Assembly: GCA_035384965.1 (NCBI GenBank) | Contig: DAOOJE010000009.1 | Coordinates: forward strand, 43,944-107,943 | Source: JAAYVZ01 sp035384965 | Lineage (GTDB): Bacteria > Acidobacteriota > Thermoanaerobaculia > Thermoanaerobaculales > Thermoanaerobaculaceae | Direction of reading: 5' to 3' | Length of the DNA: 64,000 bases | Shown here: positions 26,125 through 36,095 of the stretch, one piece after another | Numbering within the stretch: position 1 is the first letter of the stretch | Layout of the letters: the number at the start of each line of letters is the position of its first letter | Translations under genes and position numbers: made by a program | Notes under the pieces: model-generated | What the model was told of the DNA's origin: nothing | Databases searched by the model: none | The model's input: only the letters and a program-made list of their open reading frames with translations

Positions 26125-28560
26125 ATGCGCACAGCTCCCACACCCGGCATGAGGCGCTCCGTGACGATCGCGATCATCGCCGTTCTCGCGGCCGCCGCCC
26201 CGGCGCTGGCCGGCTTTCCCGGGACGGACCTTTTCCTGCCCTCGGTGGGGGCCAGGCCCGGCGTGCCGCCGGCCGTGTGGTACACCACCGTCTGGGTCCA
26301 CAACCCGAACACCACCCAGGCCAACGTCACCTTCTACCTCCTCGAGCGACAGGCCAACCTCGCGCCGAGGGCCTTCACCGACACCATCCCCGCTGGCGAC
26401 ACCAGGCGGTACGACAACGCCGTCAAGACCATGTTCGGCGTCGAGACGTTCGGCGCCATCCGGCTCACCGCCGACGTCAAGCTCCTCGCCGGCGCCCGCA
26501 TCTACTCCCAATCCGGCGCCCTCGACGACTCGGTCGGCCAGTACTTCGCCGGCCTCCCCGCCGCCTTCTCCATCGGCTCGGGCCAGTCCACTGAGCTCAC
26601 CGGGGTGTGGCAGACGCAGCCCGCCGCCGACTCCACCTTCCGCTACAACTTCGGCTTCGTCGAGACCACCGGCACCGGCACCTGCCAGGTCCGGGTCACG
26701 CTCAAGGACGCCACCGGCGCCGCGGTCGAGAGCAAGACCTACACGGTGCGGCAGTGGGAGCAGCTCCAGAAAGGCTTCAAGGACGAGTTCCCCACCCGCT
26801 CGACCGACAACGCGCGGCTGACCGTGGAGGTGCTCTCCGGCACCGGGCGCGTGCTGGCGTTCGGCTCATCGGTGGCCAACGGCTCGCAGGACCCGGCAAC
26901 GGTCGAGATGGCGTTCCGCGACGAGCTGCTGGGTGGCGGCCCGGGCGGCCTCGCCGAGGTCACCCACGACGCCACCCTCACCGGCGCCGGCACCGTCGCC
27001 TCCCCCCTCGGCCTCGCCAACAACGCGGTCACGACGGGAAAGATCGCCGACGATGCCGTGACCTCGGAAAAGATCGCCAACGGCACGATCCGCACCGCCG
27101 ACCTGGCCGCCGCGGCGGTCACGCAGGCCAACCTCTTCGTCGGGGGTGCTGCTGCGGCCGGCAAGGTCCTGGGCACGACCGGCAACGGCCTCGTATGGCA
27201 AACCGCTTCCGGTGGCGGCGACATCACCGCAGTCAACGCCGGAGTCGGCCTCACCGGGGGCGGCCAGAACGGCGATGTCGTCATCGGCATCAAGGCGGCA
27301 GGCGTGACCTCGTCGCTGCTCGCCGACAACGCCGTCACCGCCGCCAAGATCGACGCCACCGGCATCGCCGCCGGCAAAGTCCTGAAGGCCACCGGGGCGT
27401 CGACCGCAGCGTGGAGCGACGACGCGACGGGTGCGCTCACGCTGCCGCTCGTCGCGCCGCCGCAGTCGCACACCGGGGCGCTGATCGAGATCTCGAACTC
27501 CGGCAGCGGCCCTGCCGTCAAGCTCGGCGCCGTCCTCAACAACGCGCTGTACGCGGAGAACGACTCCTCCTCGAAGGCCGCAATCCAGGGACTGAACAAG
27601 AACGACTTCCGTGATGCAATCGGGGTCTGGGGCGCGGCCCAGGGTGCCGGCATCGGTGTGCAGGGAGGCAGCTCGTCCGGCAAGGGCGTTTATGGATGGG
27701 TCTACACCGGAACGGGGGTCTGGGGCACATCGCAGTCAGGCACCAGCGGCGTCTACGGCGAGGTTGGGAGCGGCACCGGCTATGGCGTCAAGGGCACCTA
27801 CTCCACCTCGGGCTCCTCGAGGTGGGGCTACCTCGGCGGTGCCGACGGCGCAGCAGGCGGGAAGGTCCTGTCCGGCAACGTGCCGGCTGTCAAGGCGGAG
27901 AGCGCCTCGGGGGTCGCGCTCTACGCAACCAGCAACGGGTCCGGCGGCACCGCCTCGGTCGCTGTCAAGGCTGAGCAGACGCACGCGCACGGCATCGCCA
28001 TCCACGCGATCAACGGCTCCGACGACGTCAACCTGCTCCTGTCCAACTACGGGACCGGGCCGCTGATCAAGGCATACTCGTTCCACGGCGGCTCCAGCGG
28101 GGATCTCGAGCTTCTCGTCGACGCCACCGGCAACGTCCGGGCCGACGGCACGTTCTCGAGCCCGGCCGCGGATTTCGCCGAGCTGCTGCCGGCCCGCGAG
28201 GGGCTCGAACCCGGCGATGTGCTCGCCATCGACGTCGACGGCAAGCTCATACGCTCCGTCGAGGCGTACCAGGCTTCGGTGGCAGGCGTGTACTCGACCA
28301 GGCCCGCGTTCCTCGGCGGCCAGGCGATCGAGGGTGATCCCGAACGGCAGGTGCCGCTGGCCGTGGTGGGTGTGGTGCCGGTGAAAGCCTCGGCCGAGAA
28401 CGGCCCGATCCGGCCGGGCGACATGCTCGTCGCCTCCTCGACCCCGGGCCATGCCATGCGCGCCGGCACCCGCGCTCCGAACGGCTGCGTCATCGGCAAG
28501 GCACTGGGCCGGCTGGACGCCGGCACCGGCATCGTGACGATGCTCGTGATCCTGCAGTAG
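26125..28560 (+). CDS. Secreted fibre-like protein with C-terminal tail-fibre-type domain
   Basis: The 811-residue protein has a signal peptide (TIAIIAVLAAAAPALAG). Residues about 30-275 form a beta-rich domain (WYTTVWVHNPNTTQANVTFY) seen in secreted proteins of this kind. A repetitive segment follows, with AVTTGKIADDAVTSEKIANG and GTIRTADLAAAAVTQAN units like those of trimeric phage tail or adhesin stalks. After it comes a Gly-rich region with short repeats of GVYG/GVWG type. The C-terminus (SPAADFAELLPAREGLEPGD; IRPGDMLVASSTPGHAMRAG) resembles tail-spike/G2-type end domains. It is probably an exported oligomeric surface or appendage protein. Transcription from a sigma-54 promoter next to a sigma-54 activator gene is its most informative feature. 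The function is not known. Confidence 0.82.
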   Translation: MRTAPTPGMRRSVTIAIIAVLAAAAPALAGFPGTDLFLPSVGARPGVPPAVWYTTVWVHNPNTTQANVTFYLLERQANLAPRAFTDTIPAGDTRRYDNAVKTMFGVETFGAIRLTADVKLLAGARIYSQSGALDDSVGQYFAGLPAAFSIGSGQSTELTGVWQTQPAADSTFRYNFGFVETTGTGTCQVRVTLKDATGAAVESKTYTVRQWEQLQKGFKDEFPTRSTDNARLTVEVLSGTGRVLAFGSSVANGSQDPATVEMAFRDELLGGGPGGLAEVTHDATLTGAGTVASPLGLANNAVTTGKIADDAVTSEKIANGTIRTADLAAAAVTQANLFVGGAAAAGKVLGTTGNGLVWQTASGGGDITAVNAGVGLTGGGQNGDVVIGIKAAGVTSSLLADNAVTAAKIDATGIAAGKVLKATGASTAAWSDDATGALTLPLVAPPQSHTGALIEISNSGSGPAVKLGAVLNNALYAENDSSSKAAIQGLNKNDFRDAIGVWGAAQGAGIGVQGGSSSGKGVYGWVYTGTGVWGTSQSGTSGVYGEVGSGTGYGVKGTYSTSGSSRWGYLGGADGAAGGKVLSGNVPAVKAESASGVALYATSNGSGGTASVAVKAEQTHAHGIAIHAINGSDDVNLLLSNYGTGPLIKAYSFHGGSSGDLELLVDATGNVRADGTFSSPAADFAELLPAREGLEPGDVLAIDVDGKLIRSVEAYQASVAGVYSTRPAFLGGQAIEGDPERQVPLAVVGVVPVKASAENGPIRPGDMLVASSTPGHAMRAGTRAPNGCVIGKALGRLDAGTGIVTMLVILQ

Positions 28561-28577
28561 CTCGGCGGTGACCCAGA

Positions 28578-28599
28578 CGGGCGGGGACGACCCCGCCCG
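28578..28599. terminator. Hairpin after the fibre-like gene
   Basis: CGGGCGGGG and CCCCGCCCG form a perfect nine-base stem around the tetraloop ACGA, 17 bp after the stop. No T-tract follows. Confidence 0.55.
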
Positions 28600-28750
28600 C
28601 GAAGCGAGCCGCCCAGGGAAGGGGCGGGACTCAACATGCGCCAACCAACCAGCACGTTCCTGGACCTCGACCCGGACCGGGGCTTGGACGCAGAGGAGCT
28701 CGCACCCGCACTCGGGGAATGCGGGTACACTGATCTGGCTTGCTGCCTGC

Positions 28751-29452
28751 ATGACCGGGATGACGCGGCGCGACGTGTTGCTGTACCTGCTGGGCGGGTT
28801 CTTCGTCACCAACGCCATCGTCGCGGAGTTGATCGGCGGCAAGCTGATCCAGGCCGGGCCGTTCATCATGTCGGTGGGGGTCATCCCCTGGCCGGCGGTG
28901 TTCCTCGCCACCGACCTCGTCAACGAGTACTACGGCCGGCCGGCCGTGCGGTGGCTCACTCTGCTGACTGTCGGCCTGATCCTCTACGCCTTCCTCATCG
29001 TCTTCGCGGCGATGCTGGTGCCGGCGGCGAGCGTCTCGCCGGTGGGCGACGAGCCTTTCCGGACCGTCTTCGGCCAGTCGCTGTGGATCCTCGCCGGCTC
29101 GGTCACGGCGTTCGCGGTCAGCCAGTTCGTCGACGTGGTGGTGTTCTGGCTCGTCCGCCACCGCACCGGCGGACGGATGCTGTGGCTGCGTGCCACCGGC
29201 TCCACCGCCGTGTCACAGCTCATCGACACCTTTGTCATCCTCGGCATCGCGTTCTGGCTGCCCGGCAAGCTGGCGACGCCCGACTTCCTTCGCCTCGCCG
29301 GCACCAACTACGTCTACAAGCTGGCCATCGCCGTGGGGATCACGCCGCTGCTGTACGCCATGCACCACGCCATCGACCGCTACCTCGGTGCCGAGGAGGC
29401 ACAACGGCTCAAGCTGGGAGCCGAAGCCCGCTCGCCCGGCCTGGCGCTCTGA
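28751..29452 (+). CDS. VUT-family (YhhQ-like) queuosine precursor transporter
   Basis: This 233-residue integral membrane protein belongs to COG1738, whose E. coli member YhhQ imports the queuosine precursor preQ0/preQ1. Family marks are NAIVAELIGGKLIQ, WPAVFLATDLVNEYYGRPAVR and FVDVVVFWLVRHRTGGRMLWLR, as well as STAVSQLIDTFVILGIAFWL. The start is ATG 28751 or 28760. A TGCGGGTACACT (extended -10) lies at 28720-28731. The gene is followed closely by the patatin gene. Confidence 0.9.
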   Translation: MTGMTRRDVLLYLLGGFFVTNAIVAELIGGKLIQAGPFIMSVGVIPWPAVFLATDLVNEYYGRPAVRWLTLLTVGLILYAFLIVFAAMLVPAASVSPVGDEPFRTVFGQSLWILAGSVTAFAVSQFVDVVVFWLVRHRTGGRMLWLRATGSTAVSQLIDTFVILGIAFWLPGKLATPDFLRLAGTNYVYKLAIAVGITPLLYAMHHAIDRYLGAEEAQRLKLGAEARSPGLAL

Positions 29453-29495
29453 TCCGGCTTTCCCCGCCGGGTGCGGAGCGCGTACCATGCCCGAC

Positions 29496-31664
29496 ATGCG
29501 CGCGCCGCGTCTCCTCCTCGTCGCATGCCTGCTCGCGCTGCCACTGGCGGCGGGCGGCCGCCCCAGGGTGGGGCTCGTGCTCTCGGGCGGCGGAGCGCTC
29601 GGTCTCGCCCACGTGGGCGTGCTCAAGGTGCTCGAAGAGCTCCACGTGCCGGTGGACTGCGTGGCCGGCACCTCGATGGGGGCGATCGTCGGCGGGCTGT
29701 ACGCCGCCGGCTACTCGCCGCAGGAAATCGAGAGGCTTGCGTACGAGCTGCCGTGGGGCGAGCTCATCGAGGACCGGCCCGACCGGCGCCACCTCCCGTA
29801 CCGGCGCAAGGTCGACGACCAGACGTACCTGACGCCGATCCAGCTCGGGCTCTCCGGCGGGCGGCTGCGCATGCCCTCCGGGCTGATCGCCGGCCACCGC
29901 CTCGGCATCGAGCTGCGCCTGCTCACCCTGCGGGCCCAGGGCACCGAGGACTTCGACCGTCTGCCGCTGCCGTTCCGGGCTGTCGCCGCCGACATCGGTA
30001 CCGGCGAGATGGTGATCCTGCGGCGCGGCGAACTCGCGCACGCGATGCGCGCCAGCATGGCCGTGCCCGGTGTGTTCTCGCCGGTCGAGCTCGACGGGCG
30101 GCTCCTCGTCGACGGCGGCCTTGTCGACAACCTCCCCGTCGACCAGGCGCGCGCCATGGGTGCCGACGTCGTCATCGCGGTCGACGTCGGCACGCCGATG
30201 GCGGCCAAGCGACGCCCCGACTCGATCGCCTCGATCCTCTCCCGTACCTCGGACATGCTGACGCGGGTCAACGTCGAGCGCATGCTGCCGGGCGTGGCCA
30301 TCCTCATCCGCCCGGACGTCGGTCGCTTCAGCCTGCTCGACTTCGGTCGGGCCCGCGAGATCCTCCCGAAAGGCGAGGCCGCAGCCAAAGAGCACGTTGC
30401 CGAGCTGGCCCGCCTCGCCGTCGACGACGACGAGTGGCAGACGTTCCTGCAGCGGCACCGCCGCGCAACGCCAGACATCCGCATCGCGACGGTGAGCATC
30501 GACCCCGGCCCGGGGCTCGACCATCGCGCCATCGCCGGGAAGGTCAAGGCGCGGCCGGGGACGTACCTCGACCCGGAGGGGCTGCGCGACGACCTCCGGC
30601 GCCTGTGGGAGCTGGGGGAGTTCGAAACCGTGACGTTCGACGTCGTCGCGACCGACGCCGGCTGGGAGCTGCGCCTCGTGGGCAACCGCAAGTCCTGGGG
30701 GCCCAACTTCCTGCGCGTCGGTCTGTCGATGGCCACCGACCTCGAGGGGGAAAGCCGGTTCAGCCTGCTCGGCGCCATCACGATGACCCGCATCGACCGG
30801 CTCGGCGGCGAGCTCAAGGCGTCGGTGCAGGCCGGCGGCGACCCGCTGGCACTCGGGGAGATCTACCAGCCGGTGCAGGCCGGGGGGCCCCTGTTCGTGG
30901 CTGCCAGCGCCGGCCTCGGGTCGCGCAAGACCCAGCTGGCGATCGGCAATCGAATGGAGCAGTATAGATTTGCATCGCAGCGCGTCGCCGCCGACCTCGG
31001 GCTCGCTCTCGGGCGCTATGGCGAGCTGCGCGCCGGTGTGCGGCGCGACGCCACGCGGGGCCGCGCCACAGCAAACGAGCGCCGGGAGCTGCCGCGCTTC
31101 GACCGCGACGACGGCGGCTGGCGGATCGCCCTCGCCCTCGACCAGCTCGACAACGTCAACTTCCCGCGAACAGGTTTTCTCGCTCTGGCCGAGTTCTTCG
31201 AGGCACGCCAGGGACTCGGCGCCGACACGCCCTACCGCCGCCTCGATCTCAACGCAGTCGTGGCCGCCTCCCGGGGCCGGCACACGCTTGTCGGCCTCGC
31301 CCACGGCACCTCGGCGCTCGGCGGAACGCTGCCTCCGCACGAGAGGCTGGCTCTCGGAGGGCTCTTCAACCTCACCGGCCTGCCGCCCGGCGAGGTGTCC
31401 GGCTCGTACGGCGGCGTGGCCGGGATCGTCTACCTGTACCGACTCGGCCAGCTCCCGCTCTTCGGCAACGGCGTGTACACCGGAGTGTCGTTCGAGACAG
31501 GCAACGCCTGGAACACCTCGCGCGCCGTCCGCGGCTCCCACCTGCGCCGCTCCGGCGCCGTGCTGTTCGGCGCCGACACCCTCCTGGGCCCCCTCTACTT
31601 CGGCTGGGGCACCACCTCCGGCGGCAAGGACTCGTTCTACTTGCTGCTGGGAAGGTCGTTCTAG
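29496..31664 (+). CDS. Patatin-like phospholipase with outer-membrane barrel domain
   Basis: After a signal peptide (LLLVACLLALPLAAGG) the patatin domain has the oxyanion loop GGGALG (31-36), nucleophile Ser60 in GTSMG and catalytic Asp206 in VDGGL. The C-terminal half, after a POTRA-like spacer (VKARPGTYLDPEGLRDDLRR), is rich in alternating beta strands and ends in SFYLLLGRSF. The terminal aromatic is typical of Omp85/BamA-type barrels. This matches the PlpD type V-d autotransporter layout. A TACCAT hexamer covers the earlier ATG at 29487, so 29496, seven bases on, is chosen; either is possible. 722 residues. Confidence 0.9.
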   Translation: MRAPRLLLVACLLALPLAAGGRPRVGLVLSGGGALGLAHVGVLKVLEELHVPVDCVAGTSMGAIVGGLYAAGYSPQEIERLAYELPWGELIEDRPDRRHLPYRRKVDDQTYLTPIQLGLSGGRLRMPSGLIAGHRLGIELRLLTLRAQGTEDFDRLPLPFRAVAADIGTGEMVILRRGELAHAMRASMAVPGVFSPVELDGRLLVDGGLVDNLPVDQARAMGADVVIAVDVGTPMAAKRRPDSIASILSRTSDMLTRVNVERMLPGVAILIRPDVGRFSLLDFGRAREILPKGEAAAKEHVAELARLAVDDDEWQTFLQRHRRATPDIRIATVSIDPGPGLDHRAIAGKVKARPGTYLDPEGLRDDLRRLWELGEFETVTFDVVATDAGWELRLVGNRKSWGPNFLRVGLSMATDLEGESRFSLLGAITMTRIDRLGGELKASVQAGGDPLALGEIYQPVQAGGPLFVAASAGLGSRKTQLAIGNRMEQYRFASQRVAADLGLALGRYGELRAGVRRDATRGRATANERRELPRFDRDDGGWRIALALDQLDNVNFPRTGFLALAEFFEARQGLGADTPYRRLDLNAVVAASRGRHTLVGLAHGTSALGGTLPPHERLALGGLFNLTGLPPGEVSGSYGGVAGIVYLYRLGQLPLFGNGVYTGVSFETGNAWNTSRAVRGSHLRRSGAVLFGADTLLGPLYFGWGTTSGGKDSFYLLLGRSF

Positions 31665-31807
31665 GGCCCCCCCAGCCGCACGGCCGGGGCGGGCGGCGGG
31701 GCGCCGCTCGGGGACGGGCGGCGGAAGAACAGAACCAAAACGGGCGTTCGGACGTACACGCGGCTGGTGTCGTCGGTCTTGTGCAACGGCGTCGAGGGGG
31801 GTTCGGA

Positions 31808-34800
31808 ATGCATGCAGGTCGCCATGTCGTGATGTTGGTTGCTGCGGCGCTCGTGGCCGCCGCGGCGTCCGCCGGCGAGCCGGCGCTGTGGTTGCGCTAC
31901 CCGGCCATCTCGCCGGATGGATCCACGGTCGTGTTCAGCTACCGTGGCGACCTGTGGACGGTTCCGGTGACCGGCGGCACCGCAGTGCCGCTCACGGTCC
32001 ACGAAGCCTACGACTTCGCGCCGGTGTGGTCCCCGGACGGCACGACCGTCGCCTTCGCCTCGGACCGCCACGGCAACTTCGACGTCTTCGCCATACCCGC
32101 CACCGGCGGCCAGGCCCGGCGGTTGACGTTCCACTCCTCGCCCGACATCCCGACCAGCTTCACCCCCGACGGCAGCGCCGTGCTTTTCACCTCGCCCCGC
32201 TTGGACGCGGCGTCGCACGTCGGCTTCCCCACCCCTGCCCAGCCGGAGCTGTACCGCGTGGCCGTCGCCGGCGGCATGCCGGTACAGGTGCTCACGACAC
32301 CGGCGATGTACGCCGTCTTCGACCGCGCCGGCGAACGCCTCGCGTACTCGGACCAGAAGGGCTACGAGATGGAGTGGCGCAAGCACGACAACTCCTCGTT
32401 CGCCCGCGACGTCTGGATCTGGGACGCCAAGGCGAACTGCCACACTCGCCTCACCGCCTTCGGGGCGGATGACCGCCAGCCGGTGTGGAGCCCCGACGAG
32501 CGATCGCTCTACTACCTGTCCGAGCGCAGCGGGTCGTTCAACGTCTGGCGCCTCGACCTCGCCGACCCGGCCCACCCCGTGCAGGTCACCGCCCACACGG
32601 TCCACCCCGTGCGTTTTCTCTCGATCTCCCGCCGGGGCGACCTCTGCTACACCTGGGACGGCGAGATCTGGGTGCGCCCGGCCGGCGCCACCGCCAGCCG
32701 CAAGCTTGCGGTCGGTGTCGCCACCGACCGGCGTTACGGCGAGGCGAGGCTCGTCGATGTCACCGGCGAGATCAGCGAGTTCGCGCCCTCCCCGGACGGC
32801 AAGGAGGTTGCCTTCGTGGCGCGCGGCGAGGTGTTCGTGGTCTCCACCGAGCACGGTGTCACGCGCCGCATCACCGACACACCCGAGCAGGAGCGCTCGG
32901 TGAGCTTCTCCCCGGACGGCAGGAGCCTGCTGTACGCCGGCGAGCGCGACGGGAGCTGGAACATCTACCGCACCGACCGTGTCGACCCCGCCGAGCCGGC
33001 GTTCTTCAACGCCACCGCGCTCCGGGAGTCGGTGGTCGTAGCCACCCCGGCAGAGGAGTTCCAGCCGGCGTTTTCACCTGACGGCAAGGAGGTCGCCTAC
33101 CTCGAGGAACGCACCACCCTCAAGGTCATCAACCTGGCGACCGGCAAGACCCGCACGGTGCTGCCCGGCGAACGCAACTACTCGTACGCCGACGGCGACC
33201 AGTGGTACGAGTGGTCGCCGGACGGCCGCAGCTTTGCCGTGCAGTTCCTGAGCCCCGGCCGCTGGTCGACCGAGGTGGGGATCGTCCCGGCTTCCGGCGA
33301 GGGCGGGCTCGTCAATGTCTCGCAAAGCGGCTACGAGGACGAGCACCCGCGCTGGTTCGGCAACGGCGAGATCCTGCTCTGGGCCACCGACCGCCACGGT
33401 GCCCGCTCACACGCCGGCTGGGGCCGGGAAGCCGACGTCTTCGCCGCGTTCCTGACCCAGAAGGCCTGGGACCGCTTCAAGCTCGACGAGGCAGCGTACG
33501 AGCAGCTCAGGGAGAAGGAGAAAGAGGGGGAAAAGGCGAAAGAGCGCGGCAAGGAGGGGAAGGCCGACCGGCCCGAGGACGCCGCGCCCAGGCTCGCCGA
33601 GCCGGTGGCTCTCGAGCTCGCCAACATCAAGGACCGCACCGCGCGACTGTCGATGCACTCGGCCGACCTCGCCGCCGCCGAGCTCACCGCGGACCGCGAG
33701 ACGCTCGTGTACCTGGCCAGTTTCGAGAAGGGCTACGACCTCTGGAAGGTCACCCCCCGCAAGAAGGAAATCAAGCTCGTTGCCAAGCTCGACGCCGGCC
33801 GGCCGGCAGACCTCGTGCTCGATCGGGACGGCAAGAAGGCGTTCGTGCTCGCCGACGGCCGGATGATGACGGTCGAGCTCGAATCCGGGAAGACCACGCC
33901 GATCAAGGTCTCCGCCAAGATGCGCCTGGACGCTGCGGCCGAGCGCGCGTACATGTTCGAGCACGCCTGGCGGCAGACGCTCAAGAAGTTCTATGTCGAG
34001 GACATGCACGGCGTCGACTGGGCCGGGATGAAGCAGGCGTACGCCCGCTTCTTGCCCCACATCGACAACAACCAAGATTTTGCCGAGCTCATCTCCGAGC
34101 TCCAGGGCGAACTCAACGCCTCGCACACCGGCGGGCGCTTCCGCCCCAACCGCCCGGACGGCGACGCCACGGGCGCGCTCGGCTTCTTCCCCGACCCCGC
34201 GCACACCGGTGCCGGCGTGCGCATCCTCGAGATCGTGGAGGGTGCGCCGCTCCAGAAGGCCGGCACGAAGATCCGGGCCGGCACCGTGATCGAGGCGATC
34301 GACGGCCAGGCCATCGCTGCCGGCGCCAACTGGTATCCGCTGCTGCACAACAAGGCCGGCGTGCCGGTCCGCCTTTCGCTGTCCGACCCGGCGAACCGGA
34401 CGTACTGGGAGGAATCGGTCAAACCGATCTCCTGGGCCGACCAGAACCGCCTCCTCTACCAGCGCTGGGTGCGCTCGCGGCGCGCCGAGGTCGAGCGTCT
34501 GTCCGGCGGCCGGCTCGGCTACGCCCACATCCGGGGCATGAACGACGGGGCATACCGCGAAATCTTCGAGGAGATCTTCGGCCAGGAGGTGGGCAAGGAA
34601 GCCATCGTGCTCGACACCCGCTTCAACGGCGGCGGCAACCTCGTCGAGCCCTTGACGATCTTCCTTTCCGGGGAGGTCTACTTCCGCGCCGTGCCGCGCG
34701 GCCGCGAGATCGGCATCGAGCCCGGCCAGCGCTGGACCAAGCCCTCGATCGTGGTCATGAACGAGGGCAACTACTCCGACGCCCATTGCTTCCCGACCGC

Positions 34801-35068
34801 GTACACGTCGTTGCGGCTGGGCGAGACCGTGGGCATGCAGGTCCCCGGCACCTGCACCTCGGTGTGGTGGGAGCGGCTGCAGGACCGCAGCTTCACCTTC
34901 GGCATCCCGATGGTCGGCTACATCGCTTCCAACGGCCGCCTCACCGAAAACCAGCACCTCGACCCCGACCACGAGGTCGACAACGACCCTGCCCTCGAGG
35001 CCGCCGGCCGCGACCAGCAGCTCGAGAAGGCCGTCGAGGTCCTCCTCGCGAAGCTGCCGGCCAGGTAG
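31808..35068 (+). CDS. Tricorn-like S41 peptidase with beta-propeller domain
   Basis: The 1086-residue exported protein (signal VVMLVAAALVAAAASAGE) has an N-terminal propeller of TolB/WD-type blades (FAPVWSPDGTTVAFASDRHG, FSPDGRSLLYAGERDGSWN). A highly charged Glu/Lys-rich linker follows near 33505-33600, then a second propeller, a PDZ-like segment (LEIVEGAPLQKAGTKIRAGT) and an S41 catalytic domain. The probable nucleophile is Ser990 in NEGNYSDAH. This is the layout of tricorn protease homologues, which cut oligopeptides. Signal peptide and host type place it in the periplasm. A GAGGGGGG ribosome site supports ATG 31808. Confidence 0.92.
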   Translation: MHAGRHVVMLVAAALVAAAASAGEPALWLRYPAISPDGSTVVFSYRGDLWTVPVTGGTAVPLTVHEAYDFAPVWSPDGTTVAFASDRHGNFDVFAIPATGGQARRLTFHSSPDIPTSFTPDGSAVLFTSPRLDAASHVGFPTPAQPELYRVAVAGGMPVQVLTTPAMYAVFDRAGERLAYSDQKGYEMEWRKHDNSSFARDVWIWDAKANCHTRLTAFGADDRQPVWSPDERSLYYLSERSGSFNVWRLDLADPAHPVQVTAHTVHPVRFLSISRRGDLCYTWDGEIWVRPAGATASRKLAVGVATDRRYGEARLVDVTGEISEFAPSPDGKEVAFVARGEVFVVSTEHGVTRRITDTPEQERSVSFSPDGRSLLYAGERDGSWNIYRTDRVDPAEPAFFNATALRESVVVATPAEEFQPAFSPDGKEVAYLEERTTLKVINLATGKTRTVLPGERNYSYADGDQWYEWSPDGRSFAVQFLSPGRWSTEVGIVPASGEGGLVNVSQSGYEDEHPRWFGNGEILLWATDRHGARSHAGWGREADVFAAFLTQKAWDRFKLDEAAYEQLREKEKEGEKAKERGKEGKADRPEDAAPRLAEPVALELANIKDRTARLSMHSADLAAAELTADRETLVYLASFEKGYDLWKVTPRKKEIKLVAKLDAGRPADLVLDRDGKKAFVLADGRMMTVELESGKTTPIKVSAKMRLDAAAERAYMFEHAWRQTLKKFYVEDMHGVDWAGMKQAYARFLPHIDNNQDFAELISELQGELNASHTGGRFRPNRPDGDATGALGFFPDPAHTGAGVRILEIVEGAPLQKAGTKIRAGTVIEAIDGQAIAAGANWYPLLHNKAGVPVRLSLSDPANRTYWEESVKPISWADQNRLLYQRWVRSRRAEVERLSGGRLGYAHIRGMNDGAYREIFEEIFGQEVGKEAIVLDTRFNGGGNLVEPLTIFLSGEVYFRAVPRGREIGIEPGQRWTKPSIVVMNEGNYSDAHCFPTAYTSLRLGETVGMQVPGTCTSVWWERLQDRSFTFGIPMVGYIASNGRLTENQHLDPDHEVDNDPALEAAGRDQQLEKAVEVLLAKLPAR

Positions 35069-35228
35069 CGGCCGCGCGCCGGTGAACGCCTCACCCACTC
35101 CCGCGCGCCGGCGACCGTCCCGTCGCCGGTGTCGCCGCGAGCCTTGTCGGCGTGCGCGATAATGGTGCTGGCAGACCGGCATGGCCGGGGGGCCGACGAG
35201 GGCCCCACCGCCCCTGGGAGGTGACACG

Positions 35229-35393
35229 ATGCCGATCTACTCGTTCCGCTGCACCGCCTGTAACCACAGCTTCGACAAGAGCATGACCGTGGCCGAGAGG
35301 GAGACCGCCCGGGTGACCTGCCCGTCGTGCGGCAGCGACAAGGTCGAGCGGGTCTTCACGGCCTTCTTCGCCAAGACCAGCCGCAAGAGCTGA
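35229..35393 (+). CDS. FmdB-family zinc ribbon protein
   Basis: The 54-residue protein has the FmdB pattern YSFRCTACNHSFDKSM and VTCPSCGSDKVERVF. Two CxxC pairs form a zinc ribbon. FmdB-type proteins are common small regulatory or structural proteins of unclear role. ATG 35229 follows GGGAGGTGA, and GATAAT at 35158-35163 is a possible -10. Confidence 0.9.
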   Translation: MPIYSFRCTACNHSFDKSMTVAERETARVTCPSCGSDKVERVFTAFFAKTSRKS

Positions 35394-35629
35394 ACGCCGG
35401 CAGACAGCTCGCCTTGGCGCACCCGCAGGGGCCGCGCCTCCCCCCGCTGGCGAGGCACGCGTGTGCCTCGCGGGCGCCCCATGGGCGGCCCTTCGTTGCG
35501 TGCGGCACCGTGTTGCCGACGTGATACCCTCCGCTCGTGCGACGAGGCGGCGCGCTGCGGCGGGCACGTGTCGGCGGCTGGCAACCGCAGCACCGGACAG
35601 CTGCGGGCGGACAGCGGGGCTGCCCGTGA

Positions 35630-36091
35630 GCGGCGACAGCTGAGACGGCGGCGTTTTCGGACGTCGGACTGTGGCACGAGCTCCACCGACGCGGCGGCCG
35701 CCTGTGGCAAGAGTCCGCCGTGAGGCTCGCCCACATCAACGAGACGACGCTCCTCGCCCCCTTGCTTGCGGACCACCACTTCCACCGCTTCTGGGTCGGG
35801 CTGCGCGTCCGCTCGGAAGGGTGGACGCTGCGCCGCAAGCTGGCCACCGTGGTGCTGTTGCCCGTCTACCCGCTCTACTACATGTGGCTGTACGGCCGCC
35901 GCTTGCGGGCGCGCAGCCCCGGCCTGCTGAGGACTTTCCGACGCCACGCCGGGCACGTGTACCTGCGCCAGCTCGGCCCCGCCGTCGGTCAGGTCGTCGG
36001 GCTGCTTTGCGGACCGGGCCGGGCTGCCGAGCGGTTTACCCGCTTCGAGATCGTGGAGCCTCGCGCCACCTGCCCCACATCGACGGACTAG
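35630..36091 (+). pseudogene. C-terminal remnant of a family 2 glycosyltransferase
   Basis: The frame opens just after a TGA (35627) and reads AFSDVGLWHELHRRGGRLWQ then ESAVRLAHINETTLLAPLLADHHF, the segment typical of the end of GT2 catalytic domains. A membrane-proximal tail follows (LATVVLLPVYPLYYMWLYG). The entire nucleotide-binding N-terminal part and a start codon are missing. It precedes another truncated GT2 gene by a few bases, which suggests that deletions collapsed two neighbouring transferase genes. Confidence 0.7.
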
Positions 36092-36095
36092 ACGC

